DNA from: Collodictyon triciliatum
Lineage: Eukaryota; CRuMs
DNA length: 28,424 nucleotides
Direction: 5' to 3'
Assembly: GCA_043381765.1 (NCBI GenBank)
Contig: JBHJMP010000976.1
Location: 1 to 28,424 of the forward strand
The translations under genes were made by a program, and so were the position numbers. Below the pieces are notes generated by a model that was not told the origin of the DNA, made no database searches, and saw only the letters and a program-made list of their open reading frames with translations. This document shows positions 1-13,819 of this stretch, piece after piece. Every line of letters begins with the position of its first letter. Within the stretch, counting starts at the first letter, position 1.

Positions 1-87
1 TTCATCTTCATCTTCATCTTCATCTTCATCTTCATCTTCATCTTCATCTTCATCTTCATCTTCATCTTCATCTTCATCTTCATCTTC
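1..87. repeat. TTCATC hexanucleotide microsatellite
   Basis: About fourteen perfect copies of TTCATC open the window and decay into TTCACC/TCCACC units. The tract lies in the intron before the first recognisable dynein exon. The bases from 88 to 268 are T-rich intron (T-run at 121-130) ending at the splice acceptor at 267-268; I see no coding homology there. Confidence 0.95.
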
Positions 88-268
88 ACCTCCACCTCCA
101 TTTTCTCCTTTGTGTCGTCTTTTTTTTTTTCCTCTCCCCTTTATCTTTTAACCCCCTAGTTGCCTGTCCATTTCTCGCTGTTTGGTATGTGGTCTGAGGC
201 ATCGTGTTCTGACTAGAAACTTGCTTGGTATTTCTTCTTCTTTTTGGATGTATCTATGGAACTCTCAG

Positions 269-3200
269 AGGCTTGTCTGGGATGGTGTGCGCAGGTGGAG
301 CGTCTCTTGGCTGAGACCGACCAGGTCCGACAGGAAAGCGAAGATACCGGCCCCAATGCAGAGTTGCAGTATTGGAAGAGTCGCATGGCAAAGTTCAATA
401 GCATCATCGACCAGCTCAAGTCCAGAGAATGCAAGATTGTCATAGGTGTTCTGACAGCGGCAAAGTCGCCCATCTTGCAACAATGGAGGACCCTTAATAA
501 TAGAATCACAGACGCTGGAAATGAAGCCAAGGTTTCTTTCTGTCCTATTTTTTTTTTTTTTTATTCGTCGACATCATCGCTCCATTTTTTTTTTTTTGGT
601 TTGCTGTTGCTACTTGACAACCTCCTTCCTTCATCCATCATAAATTTCTCCTCATCCTTTTCCATTCTGACTATGAGCTTCTGTGTCTCTGTTCACATTC
701 ATTCATTCATGTTGGGTTAGACTGAAATCGTTCAAATACCGAAAAGTAGAGGTATCTCATTAAATTATCATCTCCTCGTAGGACAACGTCAAGTATTTGT
801 ATACTCTGGAGAAATTCACTGAACCTCTTTACAAGAGCGACCCTGTTCAAATGCTCGATGCTGTCCCGGGACTTATCTCAGCTATTCAAATGATGCAGAG
901 GTACACTTTTTTTTTTTAAAAAATTCTTAGTATTGTATAGCCTTCCTTATTTCAATCAATCATATACCATGCACGCTTACATACATAATATATATAAACA
1001 AACGCGGCTTTTATTCTCACTTAATCTCATATACTCTAAATTTGTAGTCCAATAATGTTGTTCTGTGATACATTATCTTTCAATCTTTCTCTCCAATTTT
1101 CGATTTTTTTTTTCGCTGCTTTATCTACATGATTCGCAAGAGTAATAACCAAGTACTACTCCTCCTTTTCTCTCCTTTTTCTCTCTTTTTTTCTCAGTTG
1201 AATATAACCAAAAGGAAGCTAATCACTCTTATTATCCAATTCTCATTCCACAGCATCGCCCGTTACTACAATACATCTGAGCGCTTGACTGCCCTCTTTG
1301 TCAAAATCACCAATCAAATGATCAAGTGCTGCAAGAGCTACGTAATGTCTGGAGGCGAACTATGGAGACAGGAGCACGGATTACTCGCCCAACGCCTCCA
1401 ACAATGTATCGACCTGAATGAATGTTATCAAGAACATTACCGCCAAGCTAAGGTCTTCTTATTTCTTTCATTGGATATTTTTTCTTCGATACAAATGAAC
1501 ACTTTTAGCTTAATCAAAATATGAAGATTGTGACTTATGTTTCTATACAATATATTCTTATAGCCTACTCTATTCCTTTCACATTTAACTCAAAGTCTTG
1601 TAACCCCTTTAACTTTTGAACTATTATTCCCTCATACGTATGCCCAATGTTTCGTACTATATGTATGATCATCATTTATCTATTAATTGAGAATGATTCA
1701 GAATGAAACCTTACGTGGATACCTACTTTTTCCTTTCCACCTCCCTATCTTTATGGTATGAAGGCCGCCAATCAAGCAAGTCGAGCCAATCGCCACTTTG
1801 ATGTCAGCGAGATGTACATCTTTGGAAAATTCGACCTTTTCTGCAAGCGCATCCAGAAGCTCATCGACTTCTTCTCCACCATCGACCAATTTTCGAAATT
1901 ATCTTATGCAACTAAAATTGATGGGATGGAAGGAATCATCAAAAAATTTAACCTGATCTTGCAGACTTTTCAGACGCGCCCCTACGATCTCCTTGACCAC
2001 AGAAATCCAGTTTGCTTATGATTATACTCATTATCTTCACTTCAATCGAATCACTAGTTCCTTTCCTACATTATACAAATAGTGAAATCATACAAAAGTC
2101 ACTCTACTTATATCTAATTTACGTAAAACATATTCTTCCATATCATATTTTGCAGTCCTTTTTAACTATTCTCACCTTAAATATGGAATTCTCTCAGGAT
2201 TTCGATAATGACTACGTGAGCTTCTTGAAACAAATCACCGATTTGGAAGAAGAAATTCAACGCTTCATTAATGAATGCTTCTCAAAGATTACAAGCACGG
2301 AAGGTGCCCTTCAGCTTTTGAAGCAATTCCAAAGTGTCCTCCAGAGAGAGAACATGAAGGTGAAAAAATCCAAAAACACCACCAACAACAANCCCCCCCC
2401 CCCCCCCCCCCCTAAACAATGAACTGAAGAGTAATCGCATTTGATAAAACTATTTTCAAAGAGTTTTATTGCTCATTTGAATTTCGTATCTCCCTTATTT
2501 ATCAGATGAAAACGACCACAAGAAATAGCTAAATTCTATTTAATTTTCAGGCTGATTTAGAGCAGAAGTATCTACTCATCTTTACAAACTACGGACGTGA
2601 CCTTAAATTGGTCAGCGAAACGTATGAAAAACACAAGGAGAATCCTCCAGTCCCTCGTAACACCACCCCTGTTGCTGGTGCAATTTGTAGGGATTTTGTT
2701 TTTGTTTTGTTAACAGTCCTCCTCCCCTTACAACATCAAATTCATTTTACATAGCAAGTTAATAATTGTTTTAAGCACCTGTTACTCCCTTCTTTGTACC
2801 TCATATGTCACCCATTTATTTCCCCCCAGCATGGTCTAGACAATTACTCAGACGCATTGAAACTCCTATGAAGCTCTTCCGTACTTTGCCTCAACTGATG
2901 GAAACTCCTGTTGGCTATTCTTGTTACTAATTGTGTTTTTGTGTGCTTGTGTTACCCCTGAATTTCCGATTTATGATGATATGTCATTCAGATATTAATT
3001 TATAATGATTCGAACTTAGTCGGCTTATACATATTTTCGAGTAGGAGGCCAAAAGAATTATCAAGACGTATAACAAGTTAGCATCAGTACTGATATCATT
3101 TGAAACTCTGTGGCATGATGGATGGTGTAAATCATTAGCATCTGTCAAGGTAAGACTCCAATCTTCCTAACCAATCACACTTGGTCATAAAATTATTGCT

Positions 3201-6200
3201 TCAATACAATGGGATGCATGGCCTAATGGCAAAACAAATAAACAAATAAACAAACAAACAAAATAAGTTCATCACATATTAGGCTAGCCTCGGCACCACT
3301 CTGTTCACGAAGCACCCTGATGGTGGACAATTGTGCGTGAATTTTGATCCCCAGATACTGCAGCTCATGAAGGAAACCAAGATGCTCTCGAGAATGGATT
3401 TACATATACCAGAGAACGCCCTCCTGCTTTCCTCACAAGAGGATAGATTTAAGGTATAAGGCAAGATACCATTGTATTAGGAATTACCTAGCGAGCCATT
3501 ATCTATGGCCGAGCTACCTGGCTTTTATTGGATCACTATGATACATTCTTTTACCTTTCTGATGAGCTTTAATCACAGAAATACTCTGACAAACTGGCTT
3601 TTGCCTTATTGGATTACGAGCGTGTCACATCCAAGATTGGGCAAATCTATAAAAAGTTAATGAAGCCTCATTTGGACCAGTTGAACTACACCATCAACCT
3701 GGTAATTCTGATGATAAATATACCCAGAACTATCCTTTTCAATCCTTGCAATTTTGTTTCCCCATTTAACATTTTGTTAATTGTGGTTATTTAATATCAC
3801 ACAGGGACTTACATCAATCACTTGGTCCTCACTGAATATCGACACTTATATTAAATCTATACACGAATGTCTGGATGCGATCAATGATATTGTTGACAAG
3901 GTTGTACCATTTTCACTATATTTGTCGCAGGCACTCAACCTGGAAAAGACTCTTAAGCATTTGCAATACTAATTATCTGAATTAGCAATATATATATTAT
4001 TGTTATCTTTGATGCTTTTCCCAATCAAAACCTTCAAGACTTTTTTTTTCAACCAAGCCGCAGGGTACTGAAAATACTATTCTTGTCTAGGCCAATGACA
4101 TTTTGGAGTGCCGCGTGGATACCAATATTCGCTTCATTACAAATACCCAATTACTTGTACTCCCGAAGGACAGCGAGACATGGGGTCTATCTGAATTCGT
4201 TAAGCGAATTGAAAAACATGTTGTTGCACAAGCAGAGCTTCTGGACATCCGCAGCCAGGCTATCGAGCGGGCTGTTGATGAGTTAGTTACCACCATCTCT
4301 AAAGGTTATACCGAGGAACAAATGTCCATAGTGGAGAAGGAGCACGGTTCTTTGCTCTGGCACTTCACGCGCCTCAACCGAGAGGCTATCTTGTCCTGTG
4401 TAAAGGGAGGACTGCATGCCTTGAAAAAACTTTTTCAATCTACTCATGTCCCGCACGGTCTCGGGTTTGCAGCTGTCAACGCAGCCCTTGATGTTGTCCC
4501 GCTGTTTAATGTCTGTATCCAACCCTACACCGATATTGTGAATCGCATTCATTAATAGACCTGTTTGCTCGTGTGCATCTTTCCTTCTCTTGCCTATCGT
4601 GTCATTCTCAACTTCATCCCTCTTATGCCCTTTTCCTGGGAAAAATATGTATATATGAATTTCGCCTTAACCGTCGTGATAGCAATCGAACTGAGCGTTC
4701 CAAATGTCATCATGAAACCGAACATTACTGAAATCCAACAGTGCTTGAACGAAGCCGCCGTTGGTGTTCTCGCCACACCAAAGTACATCTACCAATGGAC
4801 AGATGTACGTTTCTCCTCTTACTTTCCCTCAGAGAAAAAGCGTGCGAACACACCCAATAGATGTGGCTCTACTCATGTGATTATGTCAGACTGATTCGAA
4901 GGCCACCCTAATTCCTATACGTCCCATTAAACGGATTTTTCTTTCAATTATGCAGGACCGCTCAAAACCCCACGACCAATTGGAAAACTTCTACTCATTC
5001 GTATCAAGCAACAAGGAAGTTGTCAAGGTAATCTTTCACCTCTAAAGTTACCATGCTGTAAAATACCTTACTCCCTCGCGAAACATGGAGCCCCCTAAAG
5101 GAGGCATTCATGTATGAGCATCCAATGGATTCGATTTAATTCAGCTAATGTTAAAAAAAACAAAAAAAACTTGCCACTGAAATGAAAGGTAATCCTGTTG
5201 CTAACCGGCTCGAGTGCACATCTCAAAAAAGATGTCGATGTTTATCTTCAGAGCTTCAAGGTATATGAGGACATCTGGAAGGTTAGGCTTCTGCGACACC
5301 AATGCTTTACGGATTAATCAAATTGCCTGTGACCCTGATATTGTTTCCTTTGTTAATATCATATTACATTGTATGATATATAAACCTGTTGAGATATCCA
5401 ACCGCTTGCTATCAACGTTTAGATGGACAGAACCGAGGCCTTTAATAAGTTCACATCTTCGTCACCCACCCTTGAGGACTACAGCCGTGAAATGAAACGC
5501 TATGATGACTTGCGAATTACCATCAACGACATATCTTCTGTTCAGTACATCGGGTGTCTATCAATAGATTGCTCCCCCATCAAACAAGCCCTGAAAGACC
5601 AAGCGATCGACTGGAAGCAGCAGTAAGTTGAAACTCATAATTGTGCGGGATAGACTATTGCCCAGTCAGCCGGGCTATGTGGCATGAGAAAGAGAGAAAA
5701 ATCAATTGCGGACACGAAGAAAACATTACTTAATTATATACTGTAACACAGGTTCGGGCGACATTTGAACAAGAAAGTTAAGATTGATATGGACAAGATA
5801 GTCTCATTCATGGAAGAGACAGACTCTAAACTCCATCGAAAGGTCATTCTCTAAGCCAACAACAAAGCCAACATATTCATGACCAATGAGCTCGTTGTTC
5901 TTTAAAACAATTGCACCTACGTTAAAGTTAAATTAAACACAGATTTTGGATCTTGATGACGTGAGACAAACCATGGAGGTACTTGATAGCCTTCGCGAAC
6001 TAGAGACCGAAATAGACATTAAATTTGCCCCGATTGAAGAGTCGTATGCACTTCTCGCCAAATATGAGATATCTGTTGCTAAAGAGGAGCTCGAGCATGT
6101 TGACAACTTGCGTGACAACTGGAAGCGCTTGAAGGCGGTTTCTTCTCAAGTTTATGATAATATCAGTAAACTACAGGTACTCTTCAAGAGACAAATGAAA

Positions 6201-6704
6201 AGCAACACAAGAAAATCTTACCCATTTTCCTGTATTGATACATTTAACCCTAAAATAATATGATAATGTCAACACAATCTTAATTTTTTTTTTGGTTTAT
6301 GTTCACAGCCTGGTCTGAAGAAGAATTTAGTCAAATCTGTCAAAATCTTCGCAAGCGATGTCATTTCGTTTAAACTTGACTACGACAGAAATGGGTAACA
6401 TTGGATTTTTTTTTATTTATATAAAAAATTGGTCAACATTTATCACTTAATTCCGATTTTGAAGTCTGAGAAAAGGTCGCACAACTGAAGACATACTTTT
6501 TTTTTTTTAAAACTTAAGTCCGATGGTTCCTGGAATCAAGCCAAGAGATGCCTTGAACAGACTGCGTGACTTTGAGAGAGGGTTTGAAGAGCGCAAGAGA
6601 AAATGGCTCACATATTCCGTTGGAGAAGGTCTTTTCGGGCTGCCTGTGACAGATTACCCGGAGCTCACGTCCGTTGAGAAGGAGCTGAAGCTGCTTTCAA
6701 GCTT
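269..6704 (+). CDS. DNAH5: Dynein heavy chain segment: tail (DHC_N1 and following), exons 1-20
   Basis: The tail dimerises heavy chains and binds intermediate and docking components of the outer arm. Exons: 269-531, 782-900, 1254-1452, 1764-2009, 2198-2359, 2551-2686, 2830-2909, 3045-3149, 3283-3453, 3579-3701, 3805-3900, 4091-4514, 4683-4804, 4956-5027, 5189-5281, 5423-5622, 5752-5842, 5943-6176, 6309-6394, 6519-6704. They give about 1,069 residues. Recognisable words in order are [55 protein letters not shown]-like [37 protein letters not shown] and PMVPGIKP. The first acceptor (269) is the least certain boundary because AG occurs twice in a row there. Introns after exons 12 and 20 look U12-type (separate entries). 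Confidence 0.93.
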
Positions 6705-9700
6705 GTATCCAAAAACAAAAGGAAAAAGGAAAAAGGACAAGACAAAGAAAACAATTAATAACCGTGAAAAAAAATCCTGCTCATGAGATACCTTTTTTTT
6801 TCTCTGCCTCACACCATATTCAGACTTCTCAGTTTTTGCTAGTCGTATTTCTTTGACACCCCTTACAGATACACTCTTTACAATGATGTCACAGTCACCA
6901 TATCGGGATACGCAGAGATTCTCTGGTCTGATCTGAATTTGGACGATATTCAGGTCCAAATCAACGATTTTCAAGGGAAATGCCGTAAATTGCCCAAGGT
7001 AAGCAGATAAAAATAATTTAATTATGGCCATTTTATATTAATTGATATCTGTCTATTGATTGAGATTGGTGTAAGTTTTCCGTAGAGTAAGCAGTGGATA
7101 TGGCTCCATAAATATCAAGATAATTCGCTACTCTCTAAATGAACAATTTTTAATGCAGGACATGAAATCATGGGACGCTTACCTGGAACTGAAGAAGACA
7201 ATTGACGATTTTGTTGAAACACTACCACTTCTTCGCTTACTGAGCGATAAGTCCATTCGTGCAAGGCATTGGGCTGAAATCATGAAAATCACAAAGACGT
7301 CTTTCAAATTAGACCCTGGTTTGATATTCTTCTTGTATCACAACCAACTCAACCATCCCTTATTAACAGTATCCCGTGGGTCATTAATTACACTTACGCG
7401 ATTGTCCAAGACTAAATCATCCTTTCTCATCCATTCAAACCCCTTCCCTCCCTCCTTCCATTATATACAGAGCTTTTCAAGTTAGGTAACCTGCTTGATT
7501 TGCACCTGAACGCTTTCACCGAGGACGTGGAAGAAATCTGCAACGCAGCCACCAAAGAAGCTGAAATTGAAATTAAGATGAAGATTGTTGAGGAAGAATG
7601 GGTCGAGCGCGCATTCACTTTTGGTGAATTCAAAGAACGGGTAATTCAAAGACATCTATATATGAAACTACTTCAAACCATTACATCTCAAAAACTTTAA
7701 CATGCCCTTCTGTTCTGCCTCCACTGAATCAGTATTATTGCAGGGCAATCTAATCCTGAAAGGAGGGGAAACATCTGAAATTGTGACAGCCTTGGAAGAT
7801 TCTCTTATGTTACTTGGGGCCCAAATGTCTAACCGTTATAATGCTCCCTTCAAAAAAGAAAGTACGGCATGCATTTCTAAAATGATCATCTCTCTCCATT
7901 TTAACCCGATGACATCGTTTAAAGCATAATACCTTGATTTCTATCTTGAATGAAAAGTTTGCAGCCAGAAACTAAGATTCTTTTGCGATATTCTTCGTTA
8001 CTTCAACAGTTCAATCATGGATTCACAAACTGACAACCGCTAGTGAAGTCATCGAAAGATGGCTTCAAGTGCAAGCCTTGTGGATTTACCTTGAAGCCGT
8101 GTTTGCTGGAGGAGGTGAGATATTGACAATAAATGGGCGATTCATCTGAAGCGTTTTTTTTTTTTTAAAAAAAAAAAACAACGAAATAAACGCAAACCGT
8201 AAGGTATATTTTCGAAAAACTGCACGGTGTTTGATATATAATATAATCAGCAATAATGACTTTTTTAAACAATCAAGATATCGCACGCAATCTCCCGAAG
8301 GAAGCAAAGAAATTTGCAACAGTCGATAAAGCCTGGGTCAAGATTATGCAAACTGCCATCGAAAATCCCAACGTTATTACATGTTGCTGCCAAGTGAGCA
8401 ATATCTTATAATTGTGCCCATTTTTATTGCAACTGAACTATGGCGCAATCTTTAACATTTTGATCACACTCAAAGTTGGCATCACGACCACAGCCTGATT
8501 ATAAATGTATTCATACAGGATGAGAACCTTCATAATCTGTTGAAAGACCTGTTCGAAAGCTTGGAGCAATGCCAAAAATCCCTCAGTGGATATCTTGAAA
8601 AGAAACGTCAAGTTTTTCCTCGCTTCTACTTCGTGTCCGACACAGTGCTCCTTGAAATTCTTGGTAGTTAATCATTCCAAATTTTGGATACTAGCCTCCA
8701 TCGCGATATATCTTTGAAAAACAAAAACAAAATACTCATTCCTTTATGGAAATCGAAACAAACAGGCCAAGCTAGTGACTCTCATTCCATTCAACCTCAT
8801 TTGAAGAGTGTCTTTGACAACATTGCCCGCGTTGAATTTGATCGACTTGAATACAACAAAATTCTTCGGTTCGAATCTAGTGAATGTGAGTTATCGCATT
8901 ACTTTCGCAATCACTGCCATCCGAAGCATAGTGCAAATTACAATAACTAACACGAAGTACTTTGCAGCCGAGAAGGTGTCCCTGTTCAAGCCTTTGAATT
9001 GTGAAGGAACCGTAGAAAACTGGCTAAATGTCCTGGTGGAAAAGATGAAGGAAACTATAAAGGTACAGGGAACAACCACACATAAATACCTCCTTTTTTT
9101 TTAATGCAAATATATTCAAAGTCAGTTTTTTGTCGACACTAATACTGATACTGAGATTGATATTGTAGAACATTATTCGGGCTGCTTCGAGTCAAATGAT
9201 TTCAATGTCTCTGGAAGAAATTCTATCAAAATTCCCAGCTCAAGTCTCGCTGCTTGGGCTTCAGCTCATGTGGACACAGTCTTGCGAAGATGCCCTGAAC
9301 AAGGCCAAGGTATACCTGATACCAGTCACCTTTCTTGGAATAAGTTCTTTTTTCTCTCATGTGAATGGGTGCCCACTTTGGACTACACGCCAATTTTTTT
9401 ATCATAACTATGCCCTCTTCTTTCCAACACTAGACCGAAAAGGGCATAATGCAGCTAACAAACCGCCGTAATATGGAAATCCAACGACACCTCGTCGACA
9501 TGACCACAAAAGACCTGGATGGACTCACTCGCGTTAAGATTGAAACACTTATCACCATTCAGGTGCACCAACGTGACGTATTTGACGACCTAGTACGCAG
9601 ACAAATCAAGGTTGGCCTATATTCTTTGTCTTCAATTGGATTTTTTTTATTTATCGTATCGATACGATGCAGATATTTTTGTCTGAATACATGTCTTATT

Positions 9701-12700
9701 TATTATTATTATCATTATTATTATTTTAAATTAATTTGTCAACATCAACAAAACATAGTCGGCAGCCGACTTTGAGTGGCAAAAGCAGAGCAGATTTTAC
9801 TGGAAAGTTGATATGGACGAATGCATCGTGTCCATCACCGACGTCGATTTCCCTTACTGTTATGAGTATTTAGGATGCACTGACCGTCTTGTGATTACTC
9901 CATTGACAGACCGCTGCTACATCACTTTGGCGCAGGCCGTCGGTCAGTTTGACCCTACGAATTCTAATGACTCTATTTATTACGCTGCTACCTTAAAAAA
10001 AATATCTTGCTCAGATGATACCTATAATTCCTAACATGACCTACTGTAAACATCCACAACATTATGGAGTCTTTCAGGCCATAACCTGATATATGTCATC
10101 AGGAATGTGTCTTGGCGGTGCCCCTGCTGGCCCGGCAGGAACAGGAAAAACAGAAACGGTCAAGGACATGGGCAAAGCATTGGGAAAATTCGTCGTCGTC
10201 TTCAATTGCTCGGATCAAATGGATTACAAAGGGCTGGCCAAGATTTTCAAGGGCGTGGCACACAGTGGCTGCTGGGGAGACTTTGATGAATTCAATCGTA
10301 TTAATCTTGAGGTCAATATTAATGTCTTTTGGTCATCTTGGGCTGCATTTATCTTCACTATCTATTTTTCCTCTATCATGTATCGAAGCCCTCATAGTAT
10401 GACTCAAGCAAAGTTCTCTTTTAGGTGCTTTCTGTGGCTGCCCAACAAATTGCAACAATATTTGAAGCCAAGAAAGAGCGCAAGACCTCCTTTGTACGTA
10501 TTATTGTGTTAGCACAGATGGATGATTCCCGTCATTTTTTTCATAAACATCGTTCAATAATGTGCACGAAATCTAATGAACCACAATGTAATAAGAACTT
10601 CACTGATGGGACTCAAGTCCCACTGGACTCCAACTGCGGTATCTTCATTACCATGAATCCTGGGTATGCTGGTCGCCAAGAACTCCCGGAGAATATGAAG
10701 CTTCAGTTCCGTTCAGTCGCTATGATGGTCCCCGACAGGCAATGCTCTTTTTTTTTTTTTTCCCTAATCCAAGACATGAGAATGATGGAAGGCTCTTGCT
10801 CACCATACCTATGAACCCATTCACATAAGACAAAAAACTTATTGGGTCATCACTCTAATTGTACATGTGTTTAAACTTAGACAAATCATTATGCGTGTGA
10901 AACTTGCTGCTGCTGGTTTCCAAGAAAATATGAACCTTTCTCAAAAGTTTGCCATTCTCTACCGTCTGTGCGAGCAGCAGCTTTCATCCCAACGTCACTA
11001 CGGTAATCTTTCCTCCATTGTGCACAATAAACAATTTCTAGATACTTGCCCACTTATCACCCATATTAAAACTTTTGAAAATTACTTGGCCTAAACCAGA
11101 TTTTGGTCTGCGCAACATTCTCTCTGTGCTGCGTACGGCTGGTTTTGTCAAGCGCCAGTATCCAAAGGATACCGAAAGCACCATCATGATGAGAGTCCTC
11201 CGTGACATGAATCTCAGCAAACTTGTCGATGAAGATGAGCCCCTCTTTATGTCTCTCCTCAACGACCTCTTCCCTAACCTACAAGTTACTAAGCCCAAGT
11301 ATGCCGAATTGGAGAAAGCCATCGAACATCAGGTGATGTACCACCCACTCCCCCTACATCTCTTGGACATCCAACCACTGCAAATATTTTAAATATCAGG
11401 AATATAATCATCTTCTTTCTCATCTGTAGACTTTTTTTTTTTAAAAAAAAAAGAAATAACATTTTAACATCATCTTACCCCATTCAGGTCGACATGGCTG
11501 GTCTCATCAATCATCCAGACTGGAACCTGAAGATCATTCAGCTTTACGAATCCTCACTGGTGCGCCATGGTGTGATGGTCCTCGGTGCAAGCGGGGCTGG
11601 TACGTTCTTAATCCTCATAAAAAGTATGCAAGGGCGATTATCGGGAGAGTGGTTTAGCTTATCGCGATCCTAAGCCACGCAATATCTACAGGGAAAACAA
11701 AATGTATCAAGACTTTGATGGGATCGCTGACTGAGATGGGCATCATCCACAAGGAGGTTCGAATGAACCCAAAGGTAACGCCGCATTCACCCTCGTTGAG
11801 TTTTTCCAATCTATAATGAAATGAAATGCCTGTGACTCCATCTGCCTTTGCATAATGTAGCATGTGTGTGTGTGTCAAGTACAATATGTAATTATTCATG
11901 AAACACGAAATAGGCCATTACATCGCCACAAATGTTTGGAAAACTGGACCCTTCTACGAACGACTGGACAGATGGAATCTTCTCTGCACTTTGGAGAAAG
12001 GTACTGCTATAAAATAGGGATGAAAAAGTTTGTTGACCTGTTTCTCACACGCGCGCATCTCTACTTTACAGGCTTGCCGCAAGCGTGCCGATAACCAGTG
12101 GGTCTGGATTATCCTGGATGGTCCTGTCGACGCCATCTGGATTGAAAACTTGAACACAGTCCTGGATGACAATAAGACACTCACCCTTGCCAACGGCGAC
12201 AGAATCCCAATGTCTTCAACCTTGAAGCTGATCTTTGAGGTGGAGAATCTGGACAATGCTTCTCCGGCCACTGTGTCCCGTGCTGGTATGATCTACATGA
12301 GCATCTCAGCTTTAGGTGAGCTTTTTTTTCTTCTCCTTTATTTTTTTTTAATCTGGGATGGTCTATCGACACGTCTCTTTGTCTCTATCTACCTATGATT
12401 TTTTTTCATGCTTTAATGATTTCTCACAAGGCAAACAGTAAACTGATATACAACAGTATCCAAATTTATCCAACGACCCCCCAAGAGATTCTCATTTCAC
12501 TTTTTTTTTTTTTTTTAACAAAAAAAAGGTTGGAAGCCTGTGCTTGATGCATGGCTGAAGAGAAGACCTGAACCCGAGGCTCAGGTATTGAGGCAGCTGT
12601 TTTATCAGCACTGCGACACATTCCTGAAATTCATCTCGGAAAATTGCACAAGAGTCATGCCCGTGACTGATGTGATTCAGGTGCGCTCTATACATATCTC

Positions 12701-13765
12701 TTTTAAATGATCTCTTGTAGAATATTCCTGTAGCAAGTTGGTTTAACTGAGCGCAGCCAAATCGCATATTTTTCTCTCTCCCAATCACAAACTTTTCATT
12801 TTTTTAAAATATTTTGTCAACAGGTGACGAACACTCTTCATCTCTTGAAGCAGTTGATTCCATCCCGTGAGGAGAATCAAGTTCCGACCAACCAGCACTT
12901 AGAGAGACTATTTGTATTCTGCACAAGCTGGTGCTTCGGAGGGTTACTCGAATCTGAGGACAGAGTCAAATATATGGAGGTTCTAAAATCAAGTGGCCTT
13001 AGCATCCCCGACATGACCGGCCAGTCAACCGATGGAGGCCTGCCAGAAACAGTTTTTGAATACTATGTCGATGAAAAAGGCCGGTGGAAAAACTGGACCA
13101 CAAAGGTACATACGCCAAATAGAAACCATCTAAATACTGAAAATAAGTAAAAGGAAAAAATGGAAAAAGGTTGCAATTACCTTCTATGTTGCATAACTTC
13201 TTTTAGAGCCATTTTTTCCCTTTATTCGATTCAAAGTTTTTAGAGCCATCTTATATCATTATTTCCCTCAAATATATGAAGTTGACAATCCTATTTAATA
13301 GGTCGAGGAATATGTTTATCCAACAACATTTACACCTGATTTTTCCAACCTGCTGGTACCCACTGGTAAGAGTTTCAGATAAAGATTCTTTTCCATCAAA
13401 ATGTAGCAATGTATTGACCAACAGCATTCACGTCCAATATTACTTAGTTGACAGCGTCCGCATGGAATTTTTGATCGCTTGCTACTACAAACAAAGCCGC
13501 GGTGTTCTTCTTGTCGGTTCTAGCGGAACAGCAAAGACGGTCACAATCAAAGGATTCCTGTCAAAGTTTGACACAGAACAAGAGCTCTCCAAGTGCATCA
13601 ATCTGTCTTCAGCCACCACACCCGAGCTCCTCCAGAGAACCATCGAAGGATTGGTCGACAAGCGTATCGGATCAACATATGGGCCAGCCGGAGGAAAGCG
13701 TATGGGATGCTTTATCGATGATATCAGCATGCCGGAAATCAACGAGTGGGGCGATCAGGTGCCTA

Positions 13766-13819
<54 letters not shown>

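Noticed and set aside
2012-2422. Open frame ending in a proline tract
   Set aside because: Its proline tail is the intronic C-run next to an N; only 2198-2359 within it is coding.
4515-4555. Apparent premature stop in the dynein at 4553-4555
   Set aside because: The stop is inside an intron; splicing at 4515/4683 restores the family sequence, so the gene is not a pseudogene.
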